This document shows, in pieces, positions 25,222-34,231 of a DNA stretch of 64,000 bases. The first letter of the stretch is position 1; each line of letters opens with the position of its first letter. This DNA is from Paenibacillus guangzhouensis (GTDB lineage: Bacteria > Bacillota > Bacilli > Paenibacillales > Paenibacillaceae). Below the pieces are notes generated by a model. The model was not told the origin of the DNA. It saw only the letters and a program-made list of their open reading frames with translations, and searched no databases. Where the stretch lies: the NCBI RefSeq assembly GCF_009363075.1, contig NZ_CP045293.1:2976001-3040000 (forward strand), written 5' to 3'. The position numbers and the translations under genes were made by a program.

Positions 25222-26427
25222 TCAATCGAACGCTGTGAACAAAGCATTAAAAACCGCTCTAGCAACATCCACCAAGCTTCCCCGAGCTTGAGATGATGAA
25301 TGACTAACATAAGCTGTCTTTCCTTGCTCATTGGCGAACACAGATCGATCCTTTGTTCTTAACAACGCGCTGTCCTTCTCATACAACGGAATAACGCCTA
25401 GCTGCTTCGTCCCAAGCATCACGAACAGCTTCCCGCGTTCTCCAAATGTGTAATCCATCGATGTACGAACCGTGAGTACAAGCTTGGTTCGGACCTGTTC
25501 CATTTCCCCTTCAGCGAAAGGATAAGCGAATGACTTCCCCACCTGGTAGGGGTAGTTCTGCACACCTTGTCCTTTCTGATAAATATCCTTGAGCGGGAAA
25601 TGCTCAAAGCCGTAATCTAGCATATGTTTATGGTCTACCCAGTCCGTCCCATCATTCAACGTAACTGCAACAAGCTGTTGACCTTGGCGGGTCGCCGAAC
25701 TGACGAGACAGCGAAGCGCTTTTTTGGTATAGCCTGTCTTTACGCCATCCGCACCCTCATACATTTGCAGCATCTTATTTTTGTTCAACCAACTATAATC
25801 CCATTTATCATTCGGATTAGGCGCTTTCTTCACTTTCGTCTTCACAATATCGCGAAAAATGGGATTCTTAAGCGCATATGCCGTAAGAACGGCCAAATCA
25901 TTCGCAGAAGAATAATGACCTTCCGCATCCAGGCCATGAGGATTCATGAAATGGCTGTTATGCAGCCCTAACATTTCTGCCTTCTGATTCATCATGTATA
26001 CGAATCCCTCTTCCGAACCGCCAATATGCTCAGCGATAGCCGTCGCTGCATCATTGCCAGAACGCAGCATGAGTCCGTACAGCATGTTCTCCAGCGACAT
26101 TTCCTCACCAATCTTCAAATAGATCGATGAGCCTTCCTTACCTGATGCGCGTTTGCTGACTTCCACCTTATCAGACAATCGTCCATGTTCGATGGCGACA
26201 ATCGCTGTCATTATTTTCGTCAAGCTAGCAATACGCATGGGTTCATCGCCATGACTGCTCCATAATATACGCCCCGACGTAACATCAATCAGCGCAGCTG
26301 CCTTTGCATTCGTCTGGACTCCCGAATCTATTGTTCGATTTCCTGTCGCCCAAGCAGAAGCACCTGAAATTCCCCAGAATAATACGAAGAATATCATCAT
26401 CTTCGGTAAACTTATGGCCTTTCTCAT
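25222..26427 (-). CDS. dacB: D-alanyl-D-alanine carboxypeptidase DacB (spore cortex PBP5*)
   Basis: Low-molecular-weight penicillin-binding protein that trims peptide side chains and thereby controls cortex cross-linking. A cleavable signal peptide (ending near GASA-WA, residue 26) is followed by the catalytic motifs SLTK (nucleophile Ser), SGN and KTG. A C-terminal domain closes the 401 residues. The dacB symbol rests on its position beside spmA-spmB; by motif alone it could be another DacA/DacF paralogue. A second, similar gene (dacF) lies at 48.9 kb. Confidence 0.92.
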   Translation of the reverse strand: MRKAISLPKMMIFFVLFWGISGASAWATGNRTIDSGVQTNAKAAALIDVTSGRILWSSHGDEPMRIASLTKIMTAIVAIEHGRLSDKVEVSKRASGKEGSSIYLKIGEEMSLENMLYGLMLRSGNDAATAIAEHIGGSEEGFVYMMNQKAEMLGLHNSHFMNPHGLDAEGHYSSANDLAVLTAYALKNPIFRDIVKTKVKKAPNPNDKWDYSWLNKNKMLQMYEGADGVKTGYTKKALRCLVSSATRQGQQLVAVTLNDGTDWVDHKHMLDYGFEHFPLKDIYQKGQGVQNYPYQVGKSFAYPFAEGEMEQVRTKLVLTVRTSMDYTFGERGKLFVMLGTKQLGVIPLYEKDSALLRTKDRSVFANEQGKTAYVSHSSSQARGSLVDVARAVFNALFTAFD

Positions 26428-26612
26428 TGTCGCCCTCCGTGTTATAGGTTCCTTGTCTTCTCATCTATATGCTTATCCACATCAGAGTATGTCCTAATCA
26501 AAAGATCTGTATCCTTAAAAAGGAATGTTACTATTCATCCTTATTGCACCCATACGATAATTATGAGAAAACCTCTATCGAAGCCTTTCGAAGATGAATT
26601 CTATTGTGGTTA

Positions 26613-26654
26613 CAAAAAAACCGCCTCGCGCTCATCGTGCAGCGAAGCGGTGTT
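26613..26654 (-). terminator. Intrinsic terminator after the ytfJ-like gene
   Basis: Minus-strand AACACCGCTTCGC...GCGAGGCGGTT stem followed by TTTTTTGT. Confidence 0.85.
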
Positions 26655-26658
26655 CTTG

Positions 26659-27150
26659 TTAACTCGAGAAGTTCGAAGGAGGCATATATCCACTCGGTTC
26701 TGGCGGATTCATCGTCGAATTCGCACTGGACTTTGCATTTGATTTATTCTCCATCATCGTCTGATACTTCTCCATAAATTGCGGGATCGAATCGATAACC
26801 CGTTCAACAAGATGTGTCTGATTATCCAGAGATACGATACGCACGCCATGCGTTCCTACAACGAGGAATGCAATCGGTGTGATGGATACACCACCGCCGC
26901 TGCCGCCACCGAATGGAAGCGCAACATCGGCATGATCTTGTTTTAGATCGTTCGATTTGGCTTTAGTCCGATCATCCGTTTGGAACTCACTTCCCCCTGC
27001 AGCAAATCCGAACCCGACCTTACTGATCGGAAGAATAATGCTGCCGTCAGGTGTTTGAACCGGCTCGCCAACAATGGTGTTAACTTCCACCATTTTCTTA
27101 ATATTTTCCATTGAAGTCTGCATTAGGCCTTGAATAGGATGCTCTGCCAC
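26659..27150 (-). CDS. Sporulation protein YtfJ/GerW family
   Basis: A 163-residue soluble protein of the family that includes B. subtilis YtfJ (GerW), made in the forespore and linked to germination. It shows EHPIQGLMQTSMENIKKMV, the VGEPVQTPDGSIILPISKVGFGFAAGGSE segment in two parts, the glycine block PFGGGSGGGVSITPIAFL, and a variable polar tail. The GTG start follows GGGAGG. It overlaps the end of the DUF2953 gene, the same pairing as ytfI-ytfJ in Bacillus, although at a different chromosomal place. Confidence 0.9.
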   Translation of the reverse strand: MAEHPIQGLMQTSMENIKKMVEVNTIVGEPVQTPDGSIILPISKVGFGFAAGGSEFQTDDRTKAKSNDLKQDHADVALPFGGGSGGGVSITPIAFLVVGTHGVRIVSLDNQTHLVERVIDSIPQFMEKYQTMMENKSNAKSSANSTMNPPEPSGYMPPSNFSS

Positions 27151-27806
27151 AACTTCAGTCCTCCCTTCACTCTCACAATGCGTACAAGAAGTACAACGCC
27201 TGCAATCATAGCGTGTCCGAAGCGAATTTTGGCTATGCAGCGCAATTCAGTGGTAAATTGCGGGTCATTGAAATGGGTATGTACTTGAAGCTGAGGCATA
27301 TGCTCTAATTGAATCGTATGGGATAACCAGCCGGTTATGGTTCCCTTCATAGCCCAGACGATCCCCGTAGCCATTCCTGTCTCTACAACATCCCCGAACC
27401 CGATATGTGTCTCCCACGTTAGAACATCACAATGCACATGACGGAGCAGCTTCCTCACCCAGCGCTTGAAATCCGCTGTAAACCGAATAATGAGTGCGAT
27501 TTGATTGTAAATGTGCTGAATGAATTCAAAATTGATAGAGATATGTTCGCGGGAATCATGACCATGCAGAATATTATCCTTTTCCTTTCTTTTCATAAGA
27601 AAGCCTTGATCGAACCCCTTGAACTTGATTTGTCGGATCTGATAATTCAATTTCACGAGTCCGAAGAGCATTCGCACCTTAATGGTGAAGTAATCATCTT
27701 TCTCCACTTTATTGAACAAAATCTTGATATCGATATATGTACATGCTGCGATGAGCAGCGCAACGAGAATACAACCTATGATGCCAATAACAATCCAGAT
27801 CCACAC
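27123..27806 (-). CDS. DUF2953 (YtfI-like) membrane-anchored protein
   Basis: A 227-residue protein with one N-terminal membrane segment (IVIGIIGCILVALLIAAC) and a soluble domain of about 190 residues containing VRMLFGLVKLNYQI and the conserved WETHIGFGDVVETGMATGI block typical of DUF2953. Function is unknown; it is paired with ytfJ-type genes in several spore formers. Its start is uncertain: GTG at 27806 is best spaced from AGGGGG, and TTG at 27812 is possible. Its upstream region is the 169-bp inverted-repeat element. Confidence 0.8.
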   Translation of the reverse strand: MWIWIVIGIIGCILVALLIAACTYIDIKILFNKVEKDDYFTIKVRMLFGLVKLNYQIRQIKFKGFDQGFLMKRKEKDNILHGHDSREHISINFEFIQHIYNQIALIIRFTADFKRWVRKLLRHVHCDVLTWETHIGFGDVVETGMATGIVWAMKGTITGWLSHTIQLEHMPQLQVHTHFNDPQFTTELRCIAKIRFGHAMIAGVVLLVRIVRVKGGLKLWQSILFKA

Positions 27807-27848
27807 GAGCAAGAACCCCCTGACTCTAATTCCCTCCGGTTAGAGGTA

Positions 27849-28017
27849 GTTCAAAAAGTCATCATTTGATCACGAAGTCATTCGAAGAAACATGATCGGC
27901 ATCGAATCTTACGTTCACCTTCGAAGTCCGGTACTCATTTAGGTTTTGCCTAAACTCCGTTCCTCCTTCTTCAGGTTCTCGCAACCTTCTCGGTGCTGAA
28001 ATGCCAACTTTTTGAAC
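27849..28017. repeat. 169-bp element bounded by 11-bp perfect terminal inverted repeats
   Basis: Ends GTTCAAAAAGT (27849-27859) and ACTTTTTGAAC (28007-28017) are exact inverted repeats. Inside is an internal hairpin TTTAGG-TTTTG-CCTAAA and several TTCGAAG and GAACGTAAG-like blocks. No reading frame of note. Occupies the gap between scpB and the DUF2953 gene. From general acquaintance, similar intergenic blocks recur in Paenibacillus genomes, but copy number was not checked here. Confidence 0.65.
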
Positions 28018-28061
28018 ACGCACGGTTAGTATGGCTGAATTACATTCTTTTCATGACAAAA

Positions 28062-28100
28062 AACAGCCTACCACGGTTCAACCGAGATAGACTGTTCTTG
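28062..28100 (-). terminator. Intrinsic terminator of scpAB
   Basis: Minus-strand ACAGTCTATCTCGG...CCGTGGTAGGCTGT stem followed by TTTTTTG, just after the scpB stop. Confidence 0.8.
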
Positions 28101-28109
28101 TGAGACGTT

Positions 28110-28709
28110 CTATTTCATATCATCAATCGTCATTTGACGACCATCGAGCTTCTCGAAGAGCAACTGCGTCTCTTCATCCAGATCCATTTCACTCTCAAAT
28201 TGGGAAGAATCGGGCAATCCCTTAAGACTATCGAGTCCAAAATAATCCAAGAATGATTTCGTCGTTCCATAGAGGATCGGACGGCCTATTGCTTCCGCAC
28301 GTCCAACTTCCTCAATTAAATCTTTGGCGGTCAACGTCTGCAGTGCACGGTCCGACTTCACGCCACGAATCTCTTCAATATCTACACGCGTAATCGGCTG
28401 CCGATAGGCAATAATCGATAACGTCTCCAGTGCCGCTTGGGATAAGGTTGAACGTGAAGGCGAATAAGCCAATCGCTCAAAATAGGGTGCGTGCGCAGGT
28501 AATGTCGTTAATTGAAAAGCACTTGCAATCTCCGTAATCTGAATGCCTCGCTTGTTGCGTTTGTAATCCCCCTTCAAATCATGGATCACATCCAATACCA
28601 GATCAAGCGGCTGTTCGACGACTTCGGCGATCTGCTTTGCAGTTAATCCTTCGTCGCCCGCAACAAATAGTAGTCCTTCAATAATTGATTTCATGGTCTT
28701 GAAGTCCAT
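28110..28709 (-). CDS. scpB: Segregation and condensation protein B
   Basis: Kleisin-interacting winged-helix dimer of the SMC-ScpA-ScpB condensin. The 199-residue protein shows IIEGLLFVAGDEGLTAKQIA at the N-terminus and the conserved SQAALETLSIIAYRQPITR and EEIRGVKSDRALQTL blocks in the second winged helix. It overlaps scpA by about 30 bases. The start could be the first ATG (28709) or the ATG five codons later (28694). Confidence 0.95.
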   Translation of the reverse strand: MDFKTMKSIIEGLLFVAGDEGLTAKQIAEVVEQPLDLVLDVIHDLKGDYKRNKRGIQITEIASAFQLTTLPAHAPYFERLAYSPSRSTLSQAALETLSIIAYRQPITRVDIEEIRGVKSDRALQTLTAKDLIEEVGRAEAIGRPILYGTTKSFLDYFGLDSLKGLPDSSQFESEMDLDEETQLLFEKLDGRQMTIDDMK

Positions 28710-29475
28710 CGATGCTCTCGTCCCCCTTCCATTCGATCACAATATCATCAAATAAATGGTCTTGATAACATCGGATCTGTTTCATCTTCATCAGCTCTAA
28801 GATGGCTAGAAAGGTTACGACAATCTCATGCCGGTCCATCTCTTCATTTAGCAGCTTCGAGAATAATACTTTACCGCCTCTTCCTACGCGATGTAAAGTA
28901 GTAACGACATCTCGAATACGATCTTTCACAGAAATTTCATCACGCTGGATTCTTGCAACGGTATTGCGACGCGTTGCTTTACGTAGTGCCTTCTGAAAAG
29001 CTCTGACCAGATCCGCCGTATGAAGTCCTTCAACAGGATTTTCGATTACCGTTGGCATGAAGGGTGTTAAATCCTCCGGTTCGCGAGAGTAAATCAAGCT
29101 TCGCTCGAATTCTCTCTCCCGAAGATGGTCTGCAATGCCTTTATACTTCCGATACTCAATCAGCTTCTGAATCAATTCCGCGCGTGGATCGAGCTCATCC
29201 TCAGGATCCATATAAAAATCTTCTTCCCATTCAATAACCGGAGGTTTCGGTAGCAGCAGCTTGCTTTTCATGGAGAGAAGCGTTGCCGCCATCACCAGAA
29301 ATTCGCTCGTGACATCGAGTTCCAGCTCCTGCATCGTATTTAAGTATTCCATATATTGATCCGTAATTTCACTGATCGACACATTCTGGATATCGATTTC
29401 CGCCTTATCAATGAGGTGCAGCAGCAAATCGAGCGGTCCTTCAAATGTCTCCAGCTTATACGTTACCGTGGTCAA
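28678..29475 (-). CDS. scpA: Segregation and condensation protein A (kleisin)
   Basis: Bridges the SMC heads in bacterial condensin. N-terminus YKLETFEGPLDLLLHLI and the central LVMAATLLSMKSKLLLP are hallmark segments; the C-terminal winged helix contains FLAILELMKMKQIRC. 265 residues, normal. The start is TTG at 29475, with GGGAGG upstream. It is followed by scpB with overlapping frames. Confidence 0.95.
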   Translation of the reverse strand: MTTVTYKLETFEGPLDLLLHLIDKAEIDIQNVSISEITDQYMEYLNTMQELELDVTSEFLVMAATLLSMKSKLLLPKPPVIEWEEDFYMDPEDELDPRAELIQKLIEYRKYKGIADHLREREFERSLIYSREPEDLTPFMPTVIENPVEGLHTADLVRAFQKALRKATRRNTVARIQRDEISVKDRIRDVVTTLHRVGRGGKVLFSKLLNEEMDRHEIVVTFLAILELMKMKQIRCYQDHLFDDIVIEWKGDESIDGLQDHEINY

Positions 29476-29516
29476 AATGACTTCCTCCCGCTTATCTTCT
29501 TACTAATAGATAAGCA

Positions 29517-29984
29517 TTATTTCAACTGTTTCGTCAAGTTCGCCATTTCAATTGCCGTCACAGCCGCTTCCCAGCCTTTGTTCCCTGCTTTGGTACCCGC
29601 ACGCTCAATGGCTTGCTCAATACTATCCGTTGTGATGACACCGAAGATGGTAGGGATACCTGTCTTTAAGTTAATGGCGCTTACGCCTTTCGCAACTTCG
29701 CTGCATACGAAGTCAAAATGAGGTGTCGAACCGCGAATCACTGTACCGAGTGTAATGACGGCATCATATTTACCGCTCTCCGCCATTTTCTGAGCGATGA
29801 GAGGAAGCTCAAATGCACCAGGAACCCAAGCGACATCAACCTCTTGATCTTGGGCCCCGTGACGTTTGAGTGCGTCCAATGCGCCGCTCAACAATTTCGT
29901 TGTGATAAATTCATTGAACCGTCCAACAACAACCCCATATTTTAATCCTGTCGATACTAAATGTCCTTCGAAAATGTTAGCCAT
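29517..29984 (-). CDS. ribH: 6,7-dimethyl-8-ribityllumazine synthase
   Basis: Condenses 5-amino-6-ribitylaminouracil with 3,4-dihydroxybutanone phosphate, the penultimate step to riboflavin. The 155-residue protein has [46 protein letters not shown] and TIEQ-type segments typical of the capsid-forming lumazine synthases. Last gene of ribD-ribE-ribBA-ribH under the FMN riboswitch. Confidence 0.97.
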   Translation of the reverse strand: MANIFEGHLVSTGLKYGVVVGRFNEFITTKLLSGALDALKRHGAQDQEVDVAWVPGAFELPLIAQKMAESGKYDAVITLGTVIRGSTPHFDFVCSEVAKGVSAINLKTGIPTIFGVITTDSIEQAIERAGTKAGNKGWEAAVTAIEMANLTKQLK

Positions 29985-30044
29985 GCTTCAACAATCCCTT
30001 CTTTTTATCTTCTTTTCTCATGCGATGATTTTATCGTCAACACC

Positions 30045-31283
30045 TTATTTGACTTCATTCTGCTCGACATCATCGAACTTCAGCAGATGACCAAGCTTCG
30101 ATTGCTTCGTGTGCAAATATTTGGTGTTATCTTTGTTCTCCTGCATCTGGATCGGGACACGCTCAATGACTTCAAGTCCGTACCCTTCCAGCCCTTTAAT
30201 CTTACGCGGATTATTCGTGAGAAGACGAATTTGCCGAATGCCAAGATCCTTCAGAATTTGTGCGCCAATTCCGTACTCGCGAAGGTCGGCGGGAAAGCCT
30301 AACTTCAGATTCGCTTCCACGGTATCTAGCCCTTGCTCCTGTAATTTATACGCACGGAACTTATTAATGAGCCCAATGCCACGTCCTTCTTGACGCATAT
30401 AGAGCAATACGCCTTGGCCCTCTTGCTCAATTTGACGCATCGCTGCCTCGAATTGAGGCCCGCAGTCACAACGATGGGAATGGAATACATCCCCTGTCAG
30501 ACATTCGGAGTGAACACGAACGAGCACAGGCTTCGATGGATCTATTTCACCTTTCACGAGCGCGATATGTTCTTTGCTATCCACTTCATTCGTGTAAGCA
30601 ACGGCATGGAACTCACCGAAATCCGTCGGGAGCTTCACTTCCACTTCGCGTTTGACCAGCTTATCTTTCTCGTTCCGATAATGGATCAGCTCTTCGATCG
30701 TAATTAGCTTCAGATCATGCTTCTTCGCAATCTCGACGAGATCCGGAAGTCTAGCCATCGTGCCGTCTTCTTTAATCACTTCACAGATCACTCCAGCAGG
30801 ATAGGATCCGCATAAGCGAGCCAAATCAACGGCTGCCTCGGTGTGTCCTGCACGGCGCAGTACGCCGCCCTTCTTCGCAACAAGCGGGAACATATGGCCC
30901 GGTTTACGGAAATCTTCTGGCTTCGATGCCGGATTGATCAATCCCTTCACCGTGCTCGAACGTTCAAAAGCCGAGATCCCTGTTGTCGTATCCACATGAT
31001 CTACAGAGATGGTAAAGGCGGTGCCATGATAGTCGGTATTATGGGATACCATGGGCGCCAAATCTAGCTCTTCCGCACGCTCTTCGGTGATCGGCACACA
31101 GACAAGACCGCGTCCTTCCGTAATCATGAAATTAATGACATCGGGAGTCGCTTTCTCTGCAAGCGCAATGAAGTCCCCTTCGTTCTCGCGATCTTCATCA
31201 TCCACGACGATGACAACCTTCCCCATCATCAGATCATATATAGCTTCCTCAATCGGATCGAACCGATAACGTTCTTCACTCAT
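30045..31283 (-). CDS. ribBA: Bifunctional 3,4-dihydroxy-2-butanone 4-phosphate synthase / GTP cyclohydrolase II
   Basis: Supplies both substrates of riboflavin synthesis. The N-terminal RibB half (about residues 1-200) has [26 protein letters not shown] and [12 protein letters not shown]; the C-terminal RibA half has the zinc-site [20 protein letters not shown] (two Cys pairs) and [12 protein letters not shown] at 31283 (MSEERYRF) is chosen because the earlier start at 31325 would add an untypical segment overlapping ribE. 412 residues, usual for the fusion. Confidence 0.96.
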   Translation of the reverse strand: MSEERYRFDPIEEAIYDLMMGKVVIVVDDEDRENEGDFIALAEKATPDVINFMITEGRGLVCVPITEERAEELDLAPMVSHNTDYHGTAFTISVDHVDTTTGISAFERSSTVKGLINPASKPEDFRKPGHMFPLVAKKGGVLRRAGHTEAAVDLARLCGSYPAGVICEVIKEDGTMARLPDLVEIAKKHDLKLITIEELIHYRNEKDKLVKREVEVKLPTDFGEFHAVAYTNEVDSKEHIALVKGEIDPSKPVLVRVHSECLTGDVFHSHRCDCGPQFEAAMRQIEQEGQGVLLYMRQEGRGIGLINKFRAYKLQEQGLDTVEANLKLGFPADLREYGIGAQILKDLGIRQIRLLTNNPRKIKGLEGYGLEVIERVPIQMQENKDNTKYLHTKQSKLGHLLKFDDVEQNEVK

Positions 31284-31311
31284 CTCTCCATCACCTTCAC
31301 TTTCTTCTTGA

Positions 31312-31980
31312 TTAGATAAACCCATTCTCCGCTAGAAATTGTTCCGTTACGCGATTTGCAGGTCTCGCTTGATCTCCGCTTGAACGATAATGCAGCAGGT
31401 GATCGACATATTTGCCCAGCACATCGCATTCGATATTGATGGTTGCTCCCGTACCCTTCTCCTGCAGCACCGTCTCAGCCAAGGTGTGAGGGATGATGGA
31501 TACAGAGAAGACGCCATCTGCCTGATCAGCCTTCACCACCGTCAGACTAATACCGTCCAATGTGACAGAACCTTGCGGGATAATAAATTTGAACATGGAA
31601 ATCTCATCTGGTCTGATCCCGAATACGACGGCATTCGCGTCTTCCGATCGGCTAATAATTGTCCCCGTGCCATCGGCATGCCCTTGCACAATATGACCGC
31701 CAAATCGTCCATTCGCTCGCATGGCTCGTTCGAGGTTAACTCGACTCCCAGGTTTTAACTGAAATAGATTGGTATGGCGGAAAGTCTGGGGCATCACATC
31801 CACGGAGAAAGACCCCTGGTCATAAGCAACGACCGTCAGACAAACCCCATTGACAGCAATACTGTCTCCAAGCTGCACATCATCCATAATCTTAGAAGCT
31901 CCAATATGTAAGATCATGGCTTCCCCTTTGCGATAGATCCGCCGCATGGTTCCGATCTCTTCGACCAATCCCGTAAACAT
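31312..31980 (-). CDS. ribE: Riboflavin synthase, alpha subunit
   Basis: Dismutates two dimethylribityllumazine molecules into riboflavin. Two homologous lumazine-binding barrels are visible: [10 protein letters not shown] ... [10 protein letters not shown] ... [18 protein letters not shown] in the first, and [11 protein letters not shown] ... [13 protein letters not shown] in the second. 222 residues; ATG follows GAAGGAGGAGG. Confidence 0.96.
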   Translation of the reverse strand: MFTGLVEEIGTMRRIYRKGEAMILHIGASKIMDDVQLGDSIAVNGVCLTVVAYDQGSFSVDVMPQTFRHTNLFQLKPGSRVNLERAMRANGRFGGHIVQGHADGTGTIISRSEDANAVVFGIRPDEISMFKFIIPQGSVTLDGISLTVVKADQADGVFSVSIIPHTLAETVLQEKGTGATINIECDVLGKYVDHLLHYRSSGDQARPANRVTEQFLAENGFI

Positions 31981-32017
31981 CGTATCCTCCTCCTTCCATT
32001 CAATCCTTCGTATGACA

Positions 32018-33109
32018 TTAAGCTTGAGCAGGGTAACCTGTTATACAGACATTATCTCCGAGCTGCTCCACCGTTAATTTCTCTAATACGATCGCTTCGC
32101 TCATCTTCTCGTATCCTTCGAAGACGATCGTACCCGGAGCCATAAATCCTCCAATAATCTTCGGTGCAAAGAAGAGCATGACCTTATCCACACAGCCCGC
32201 CTCGAGCATGGAGCCGTTTAAGCGGCCGCCACCTTCCAACAGAATTGAGCTAATCTCAAGCTCACCCAATCGTTCCATCGCGAGCGCCATATCAACATGT
32301 TCGCCAGATCCACATCGGATGATTTGTGCCCCTAGTGCTTCTAACTCCAGTACCCGTTCCTGGCTTGCTTGATCCGTCGTTAGAATCATCGTTGGCGCAG
32401 TGCCATCCTGAAGAACCTTAGCTTCTCGTGGAATGCGAAGCTTGGAATCCACAACGATTCGGGTCGGATGAAGACCCGGGACTGACAGTCTCGTCGTCAG
32501 GCTTGGGTCGTCTGCAAGTACCGTACCGATCCCGACCATGATCCCTTGATGCTGATGTCGCAACGTATGCACGATTTCACGAGCTGCCTCATTCGAGATC
32601 CACTTGCTGTCGCCCGTCTTGGAGGCTACTTTGCCATCCAACGTGCTCGCCGTCTTCAACGTGACGAATGGGCGTCTCGTCGTTATATATTTAATAAATT
32701 TTTCATTGAGCTTGATCGCTTCAGCTTCTAGAACTCCTACCTCAACTTCAATCCCATGGGACCGAAGCATTTCAACCCCTGTTCCCGCAACTTGTGGATT
32801 TGGATCTAGACAAGCAACAACGACGCGGTTAACCCCTTCACGAATCAATCGTTCGCTGCATGGCGGTGTCTTGCCATAATGACTGCAAGGTTCCAAGGTC
32901 ACGTAAGCCGTACTTCCTACGGCCTCTGCTCCTGCCATATTCAGTGCATGAACCTCTGCATGTCCTGTTCCACGCTGCAGATGTGTGCCTAGCCCGACTA
33001 CACGCCCGTCCTTCACAACAACGCATCCTACGACAGGGTTAATTCCTGTCTGGCCGACAGCTCGCTCAGCCATTTGAAGTGCAAGTCGCATATAAAATGC
33101 ATCATTCAT
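32018..33109 (-). CDS. ribD: Bifunctional diaminohydroxyphosphoribosylaminopyrimidine deaminase / reductase
   Basis: Second and third steps of riboflavin synthesis. The N-terminal deaminase has GTGHAEVHAL and TLEPCSHYGKTPPCSERL (zinc ligands); the C-terminal reductase has KTASTLDGKVA, SKWISNEAAREIVH and LEGGGRLNGSML. The ATG at 33109 is taken because a longer frame to 33169 would run into the riboswitch terminator hairpin. First gene of the rib operon, 363 residues. Confidence 0.96.
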   Translation of the reverse strand: MNDAFYMRLALQMAERAVGQTGINPVVGCVVVKDGRVVGLGTHLQRGTGHAEVHALNMAGAEAVGSTAYVTLEPCSHYGKTPPCSERLIREGVNRVVVACLDPNPQVAGTGVEMLRSHGIEVEVGVLEAEAIKLNEKFIKYITTRRPFVTLKTASTLDGKVASKTGDSKWISNEAAREIVHTLRHQHQGIMVGIGTVLADDPSLTTRLSVPGLHPTRIVVDSKLRIPREAKVLQDGTAPTMILTTDQASQERVLELEALGAQIIRCGSGEHVDMALAMERLGELEISSILLEGGGRLNGSMLEAGCVDKVMLFFAPKIIGGFMAPGTIVFEGYEKMSEAIVLEKLTVEQLGDNVCITGYPAQA

Positions 33110-33167
33110 GACTTCCACCCTGATCCCCACCTTTCTCTCTCCAGTTCTCTTCTCTACATAGCATGGC

Positions 33168-33196
33168 AAAAAACCCCTTGGTACATGCCCAAGGGG
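33168..33196 (-). terminator. Riboswitch-controlled terminator before ribD
   Basis: CCCCTTGGG...CCAAGGGG followed by TTTTTTG on the minus strand, between the FMN aptamer and the ribD start. Together they form the likely expression platform: FMN binding would favour termination. Confidence 0.8.
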
Positions 33197-33344
33197 TTGT
33201 AGAAGTTCGGTTCAACGTGAGACTAATCCCTATGAAGCGAATCCAGATTCATCAGCAAATAGACGTCACCAAATAGAGTCTACGCGATAGCCTTTTGTTA
33301 AAAAAGCGCGTGTACTCTCGCAGATTCGATTCTGTGTCTTACGT

Positions 33345-33503
33345 TTCCTTCTCCCATCCAGACTATACTGTCGGTCTCGGATTCTCACCGAGTCAGCCTT
33401 CACCCGTCTTGCAGCCAAGACATGGATCCGGGTCACGGACTTTACGAGTCTTCTGCTCGTATCACCGCCGGTTGGGATTTTCACCCGACCCCGAAGGAAC
33501 ATC
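33345..33503 (-). promoter_or_regulatory. FMN riboswitch (RFN element) of the rib operon
   Basis: Read on the minus strand, the conserved RFN blocks appear in order: TTCGGGGTCGGGTGAAAATC, ACCGGCGGT, AGTCCGTGAC, GGTGAATCTGG-like parts (GGTGAAGGC and GGTGAGAATCC) and a closing GTCTGGATGGGAGAAGGA. It lies about 240 bases before ribD. Terminator at 33168-33196 follows. The remaining 150 bases between aptamer and terminator show nothing else. Confidence 0.95.
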
Positions 33504-33595
33504 ACATTTTCTCCCACAGCTTATCATCTGCGCTTACAAAAAGCAAGCACATCCATCACTGCATGTATTACAGTAAGATGTTATGGCGACATGTA

Positions 33596-33626
33596 AAAAC
33601 CCCGCAGGCCAATGCCTACGGGGTCT
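33596..33626 (-). terminator. Intrinsic terminator of ppiB
   Basis: Minus-strand CCCCGTAGGC...GCCTGCGGGG followed by TTTTTA. Confidence 0.85.
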
Positions 33627-33641
33627 TCTGTCTTGCGACAA

Positions 33642-34073
33642 TTAAACTTCTGTTACTTCCACTGTTTCCATACGATCTTTGCCTTTGAATGTATCAACAT
33701 GCTCCATGCCTGATACAACTTTACCAAATACCGTATGTTGTCCGTCCAAATGCGGTTGCGGTTGGTATACGATATAGAATTGGCTTCCGCCTGTGTTACG
33801 TCCTGCATGTGCCATTGCAAGCGCACCGCGCTCATGTTTGTTCGGGTTGATCTCGCAATTGATTGTGTAACCAGGACCACCAGTTCCGTTACCTGTTGGG
33901 CAGCCGCCTTGTGCAACGAAGCCAGGAATTACACGGTGGAAAGTAAGTCCGTTATAGAACCCTTCGTTTGCTAGTTTTTCAAAGTTCGCTACTGTATTCG
34001 GTGCGTCTTTATCGAATAATTCAAATACGATTTCGGCGCCATTGGCCATTTTAATTTTTGCTTGTTTTGCCAT
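33642..34073 (-). CDS. ppiB: Peptidyl-prolyl cis-trans isomerase B (cyclophilin)
   Basis: Cytoplasmic cyclophilin that speeds proline isomerisation during folding. 143 residues with [29 protein letters not shown] (catalytic Arg and Phe segment, in parts), [20 protein letters not shown] and [11 protein letters not shown] at 34073 is preferred; the GTG four codons upstream touches the Shine-Dalgarno AAGGAG. Next to lysA, as in B. subtilis. Confidence 0.96.
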   Translation of the reverse strand: MAKQAKIKMANGAEIVFELFDKDAPNTVANFEKLANEGFYNGLTFHRVIPGFVAQGGCPTGNGTGGPGYTINCEINPNKHERGALAMAHAGRNTGGSQFYIVYQPQPHLDGQHTVFGKVVSGMEHVDTFKGKDRMETVEVTEV

Positions 34074-34163
34074 GTGTGAGAACACTCCTTATCTATATGT
34101 CAACAACTAAACCCTAGTGTACTATGAAAATGCTGGAGAAGCAAAACTTCTATGACAGAATCA

Positions 34164-34206
34164 TCAAAAAATAAAAACGGCCTCCCTTCCAATGAAGGGA
34201 AACCGC
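34164..34206 (-). terminator. Intrinsic terminator of lysA
   Basis: Minus-strand CGGTTTCCCTTC...GAAGGGAGGCCG stem followed by TTTTTATTTTTT. Confidence 0.85.
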
Positions 34207-34231
34207 TATGAATTCGCTATTGTCCAGTTGA

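Noticed and set aside
33266-33576. Open frames through the FMN riboswitch
   Set aside because: The sequence is fully accounted for by the RFN aptamer; the frames have no ribosome site.
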